Positions 61,118 through 64,000 of a stretch of DNA of 64,000 bases are shown piece by piece. This DNA is from Conexibacter arvalis. Its GTDB lineage: Bacteria > Actinomycetota > Thermoleophilia > Solirubrobacterales > Solirubrobacteraceae. The notes under the pieces were generated by a model. The model saw only the letters and a list, made by a program, of their open reading frames with translations, did no database searches and was not told where the DNA came from. The position numbers and the translations under genes were made by a program. How positions within the stretch are numbered: position 1 is the stretch's first letter; every line of letters starts with the position of its first letter. The DNA lies in assembly GCF_014199525.1 (NCBI RefSeq), contig NZ_JACHNU010000002.1, positions 354,147 to 418,146 on the forward strand, written 5' to 3'.

Positions 61118-61897
61118 TCAGCGATCGCCCGGCGGAAGCGGCGACATCGTGTCGGCCATCCGCTCCAGCGAGCGCCGCAGCAGTCGCGAGACGTGCATCT
61201 GCGAGATGCCGACGCGCTCGGCGATCTCCCGCTGGGTCAGACCTGAGAAGAAGCGCAGCAGGACGATCCTGCGCTCGCGCTCGTTCAGCACGTGCAGCCC
61301 GCGCGCCAGCTCGATCCGCTCCTCGGCCAGCTCGTACTCGGGATCCTCCGCGCCGATCCGCGCGACCGGCTCGCCGTCGTCGCCGAGCGGCTCCTCGAGC
61401 GGCACGGTGCTGTACGCCTGCGCGCCCTGGAGCGCCTCCAGCACCTGCTCGGGCGTCGTCCCGGTCGCCTCGGCGAGGTCCTCGATCGTCGGCGAGCGCC
61501 CGAGCTTCGTCGACAGCCGGTCGGCCTCGCGCGTGACGCGCGCGCTCAGCTCCTGCAGCCCGCGCGAGACGCGCACCGACCACGCCCTGTCGCGGAAGTG
61601 GCGCTTGATCTCGCCGAGGATCGTCGGCACCGCGAAGGTGGAGAAACGCAGCTCGCGGGAAAGATCGAAGCGATCGACAGCTTTGATGAGTCCCACGCAG
61701 CCGACCTGCTCGAGGTCGTCGAGCGGCTCCCCGCGGTTGGCGTAGCGGCGGGCGAGCGACCGGACGAGCGGCATCATCCGCTCGATCAGGACGCGACGGG
61801 CAACCTCGTCGCGCTCCTCGTGCCAACGACGGAGCAGCTCGTGCTCGTCGCAGGCAGCGGCGTCGACCGTCGTCGGGCGAACTGCCGTTGCGGACAC
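61118..61897 (-). CDS. SigB/SigF/SigG-family sigma factor
   Basis: This 259-residue alternative sigma factor has region 2 (DLEQVGCVGLIKAVDRFD, then FSTFAVPTILGEIKRHFRD), region 3 (LSARVTREADRLSTKLGRSPT) and region 4 (GLTQREIAERVGISQMHVSRLL), the order typical of the SigB/SigF stress and sporulation group. GTG 61897 has an AAGGAGG ribosome-binding site 9 bases upstream. It is divergent from a MerR-type regulator that shares an inverted-repeat-rich promoter region, and it may drive ku downstream. No anti-sigma kinase gene is adjacent. Confidence 0.92.
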   Translation of the reverse strand: MSATAVRPTTVDAAACDEHELLRRWHEERDEVARRVLIERMMPLVRSLARRYANRGEPLDDLEQVGCVGLIKAVDRFDLSRELRFSTFAVPTILGEIKRHFRDRAWSVRVSRGLQELSARVTREADRLSTKLGRSPTIEDLAEATGTTPEQVLEALQGAQAYSTVPLEEPLGDDGEPVARIGAEDPEYELAEERIELARGLHVLNERERRIVLLRFFSGLTQREIAERVGISQMHVSRLLRRSLERMADTMSPLPPGDR

Positions 61898-61987
61898 GGG
61901 GTGCGCCTCCTTCGTCGGGTGCCCAGTCCTGGAGGCGCATGCTCTCGCCCACAGATCGCTTGACAAGGTGGGCAGACCCGGTCAGGC

Positions 61988-63172
61988 GTGAACACCGGTC
62001 TTGTCGGGTACAACACTAGGGTGGACAAGACCGGTCAAGGGGGCGAGATCGGGGGGCATACCGTCAGCGCGACAGAGTTCGCGGGGCTGACCGGCGTCTC
62101 GCGCGAGCGCCTGCGCACGTGGGAGCGCCGCTTCGGCTTCCCGCGTCCCGCGCGGGTCGGCGACGGGCCGCGGCGCTACGCGCTCTCCGACGCGGGGCGC
62201 GTCGTCGCCGTCCGCCGCGCCGCCGAGCAGGGCGTGCCGCTCGCGCGCGCGATCGAAGACGCGGGGCACGAGCCCGCGCCGGCCGTCACCGAGATGACGC
62301 TCGCCGCCATGGTCGCGGCGGCGCCGACCCCCGCGCTGGTCGTCGGCGGCCCGCAGCCGCTGCGGATCCTCTACGCCAACATGCCGCTGCGGCTGCTGCC
62401 CGACGACGGCGCCGGAACCGAGTTCGACACGCTCCCGTGGTTCCCCGGAAGCGACCTCGAGCGCACGCTCCAGACGCTCTTCGCCAGCGACGCGCCGGCG
62501 CTCGAGTGCACCCATCCGCCGTGGAGCGGCGAGGCCGGCGCGAGCCGCTCGCTCGCCTACCGGCTGCCGCTCGCCGCCGGCGCGCCCCCGACCGTCGCCG
62601 TGATCGGCATCGACCGCGCCCAGGACCGCCGCACCCGCCGCGACCTGACCGCCGCGCGCGCCGAGCTGGCGCGCATCCGCGTGCGCGAGGCGCGGCAGTC
62701 GCGCTGGCTTGCGCTCGCGGCCGCGCTCGCCGACCGCTTCCAGCACGAGGCCGGCGACGCCGTGCTCGGCTCGATCACCGACACGCTCGTGCGCAGACTG
62801 AGCGCCGTCGACGCCGGCATCGCCGTCTACATGGCCGGCGAGCTGGCGCTCGGCACATCCAGCCGCGGCCTGCTCGGCCCGCGGATGGTGCCGGTCACCG
62901 GCTACGCCGACCTCGGCGCGCTGATGCACGCCGGCAGCCCGGGCTGGCTCTCGGCGGCGGCCGGCGGCGCCTTCGGGGCGCCGGCCGGCCTCCACAGCCT
63001 CGCCGTGCCGATCACCGTCGTCGGCGAGCGGCTCGGCATGCTCCTGCTCGTCTTCGACGAGCCGACCGAGATCGACGACGACGCGCGGCAGCTGCTGTCG
63101 GTCGTCTCGGCCGGCCTCGGCTTCACGCTCCTGCGCGAGCTGCTGCTGAAGTCGGGCAGAGGCGGCGGCTGA
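61988..63172 (+). CDS. MerR-type regulator with GAF-like sensor domain
   Basis: This 394-residue protein has an N-terminal MerR helix-turn-helix (residues 30-95: LTGVSRERLRTWERRFGFPRPARVGDGPRRYALSD), a PAS-like middle (PTPALVVGGPQPLRILYANMPLRLL) and a GAF-like C-terminal domain (LAAALADRFQHEA; LAVPITVVGERLGMLLLVFDEP). It probably senses a ligand and controls its own region. The start is uncertain: GTG 61988 lies upstream of a 12-base inverted repeat, GTG 62021 lies beside its right arm, and translation may be leaderless. It is divergent from the sigma factor. Confidence 0.82.
   Translation: MNTGLVGYNTRVDKTGQGGEIGGHTVSATEFAGLTGVSRERLRTWERRFGFPRPARVGDGPRRYALSDAGRVVAVRRAAEQGVPLARAIEDAGHEPAPAVTEMTLAAMVAAAPTPALVVGGPQPLRILYANMPLRLLPDDGAGTEFDTLPWFPGSDLERTLQTLFASDAPALECTHPPWSGEAGASRSLAYRLPLAAGAPPTVAVIGIDRAQDRRTRRDLTAARAELARIRVREARQSRWLALAAALADRFQHEAGDAVLGSITDTLVRRLSAVDAGIAVYMAGELALGTSSRGLLGPRMVPVTGYADLGALMHAGSPGWLSAAAGGAFGAPAGLHSLAVPITVVGERLGMLLLVFDEPTEIDDDARQLLSVVSAGLGFTLLRELLLKSGRGGG
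61994..62035. promoter_or_regulatory. Perfect 12-base inverted repeat in the sigma/MerR intergenic region
   Basis: ACCGGTCTTGTC (61994-62005) and GACAAGACCGGT (62024-62035) are exact reverse complements 18 bases apart. A further TTGACAAG (61960-61967) and CCCGGTCA lie just upstream. The three GACAAG copies suggest a dimeric regulator, most likely the adjacent MerR protein. Confidence 0.6.
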
Positions 63173-63175
63173 CGC

Positions 63176-63466
63176 TCACACCATCTTGCCGTGCCCGTGG
63201 CCGTGGCCCTCGCGCCACGACATCAGCATCCGGTAGAGCCACAGCACCAGCATCACGCCGATCACGGCGCCTATCAGGCCGCCGAGATCGAAGATGTCGG
63301 AGTCGCCGATGCCGAGCAGCTCGGTGAAGATGAAGAAGCCGGCGAGCGCGCCGACGAGCCCCAGCAGGGTCGTCGCGATGAAGCCCTGCGGCTCGTGTTC
63401 GTCGCCGGGCATCAGGAACTTGCCGAGATACCCCGCGACGATGCCGAGGATGATCGCGCCGATCAT
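63176..63466 (-). CDS. GlsB/YeaQ/YmgE family membrane protein
   Basis: This 96-residue protein has the family pattern of three short membrane helices: IIGAIILGIVAGYLGKFLMPG, FIATTLLGLVGALAGFFIF and LGGLIGAVIGVMLVLWLYRML. It ends in a His/Gly-rich tail (REGHGHGHGKMV), an unusual feature that might bind metal. The start has an AAGGAGG ribosome-binding site. It ends 3 bases from the convergent MerR gene. Confidence 0.9.
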   Translation of the reverse strand: MIGAIILGIVAGYLGKFLMPGDEHEPQGFIATTLLGLVGALAGFFIFTELLGIGDSDIFDLGGLIGAVIGVMLVLWLYRMLMSWREGHGHGHGKMV

Positions 63467-63572
63467 GAGACCTCCTTGAAGGGAGTTGCTTCCGCGCGTG
63501 CGGCGCGGTCCGCTGGCCGGAAGAGTGCCCGGCGCCCGTGGTTTTCAGCCGTCGCTGGTCAGCCGGCGGCGC

Positions 63573-63989
63573 TCAGCCGCGCGGGGCCGGCGGGAGCGCG
63601 ACCAGCTCGGCGAAGAGACGGTCGATCGTCGCCTCCGCGTCCGTGCAGAGGCCGGTGTGGACGGCGGAGGGCTGGATCAGCGCGCTGGAGGGCGCCGTCA
63701 GCCAGCCGAAGCGGTCGGAGCGGTCCATCCGCGCGACCGCGCCGGCCTCGGCGTCGCCGGCGGCGATCCGCTCGACGGCGTGGAGATGGCGCTCCAGCGC
63801 GTCGAGGTCGAGCGCCGGGTCGAGCGCCCGCAGGCGGTCGCGGTCGACGAGCGTGCGCGCGGCGAGGAAGCGCAGGCGCCGCGAGTGCAGCACGACGCCG
63901 ACGTTGAGCGCCTCCCCGCGCGGCAGCGACGGGACGACGCGGAGGATCGCGTACTGGAAGACCTCCTGCGCTTCAGGCGCGCCGGGCAC
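63573..63989 (-). CDS. DUF3037 family protein
   Basis: This 138-residue protein has the DUF3037 pattern: YAILRVVPSLPRGEALNVGVVLHSR, RLRALDPALDLDALERHL and the RSDRFGWLTAPSSALIQPSAVHTG segment. Members are short and often lie next to HipA-like or other kinase genes; the partner gene here lies beyond the window edge. Start GTG 63989 is near the end of the window, so an upstream start is possible. Confidence 0.8.
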   Translation of the reverse strand: MPGAPEAQEVFQYAILRVVPSLPRGEALNVGVVLHSRRLRFLAARTLVDRDRLRALDPALDLDALERHLHAVERIAAGDAEAGAVARMDRSDRFGWLTAPSSALIQPSAVHTGLCTDAEATIDRLFAELVALPPAPRG

Positions 63990-64000
63990 GCTCCGCCTCC

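Overview
The window is about 73% GC, densely coded, with many GTG starts and little intergenic DNA. It looks like a chromosomal segment of a high-GC actinobacterium. The CysO/CysM-type cysteine cluster, the stand-alone GuaB3, the WS/DGAT enzyme and the SigB/SigF-type sigma factor with Ku all fit Actinobacteria. The style of the hypothetical proteins suggests Thermoleophilia (Solirubrobacterales, Conexibacter-like); that placement is inference, since no rRNA gene is present. I see no rRNA, tRNA, CRISPR array, prophage or insertion sequence. Most genes are housekeeping or conserved-hypothetical.

Layout: 1-3.1 kb, purine genes guaB3-guaA plus a small membrane protein, all on the minus strand. 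3.2-6.3 kb, a LysM protein, a D,D-carboxypeptidase and a PfkB sugar-phosphate kinase, coupled by 4-base overlaps, then HU. 6.5-9.8 kb, the murI-rph-rdgB operon with an orphan Flp-type pilin upstream. 9.9-15.2 kb, a glycosyltransferase, two coupled zinc-ribbon proteins, an HDAC-like amidohydrolase and divergent nadB. 15.3-22 kb, a zinc-motif protein, hydantoinase/oxoprolinase A and B subunits, a DUF1802-DUF1152 pair and an unknown gene.

22-27 kb on the minus strand reads as a sulfur-carrier cysteine cluster: a rhodanese-E1 fusion (MoeZ/MoeB-like), a ThiS-like CysO, CysM and a JAMM protease, with two ferritin-like genes and tatA in between. 27-34.8 kb carries a SCO protein, secreted and membrane proteins of unknown role, a DipZ-like thioredoxin, a phosphoesterase, ispH, lepB and an M28 peptidase. 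35-41.3 kb holds a wax-ester/triacylglycerol synthase, a subtilase, a DUF59 Fe-S factor, a STAS protein and the fxsA-lipocalin-like-HAD operon.

41.3-49.7 kb is regulatory and accessory: an XRE regulator, a large secreted protein preceded by a sigma factor fused to a zinc-finger anti-sigma-like domain, a CxxC/helical protein, and a flavin monooxygenase coupled to a TetR regulator. 49.7-57.1 kb is an LPG-synthase-type membrane protein and gltBD. 57-64 kb has a glycosyltransferase, a phosphodiester glycosidase-like protein, a tail-anchored repeat protein, Ku behind a stress-type sigma factor, a divergent MerR-GAF regulator sharing an inverted-repeat-rich promoter, a GlsB-type membrane protein and a DUF3037 protein at the edge. 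Recurrent features are 4-base start/stop overlaps between operon neighbours and perfect palindromes in front of regulator genes.
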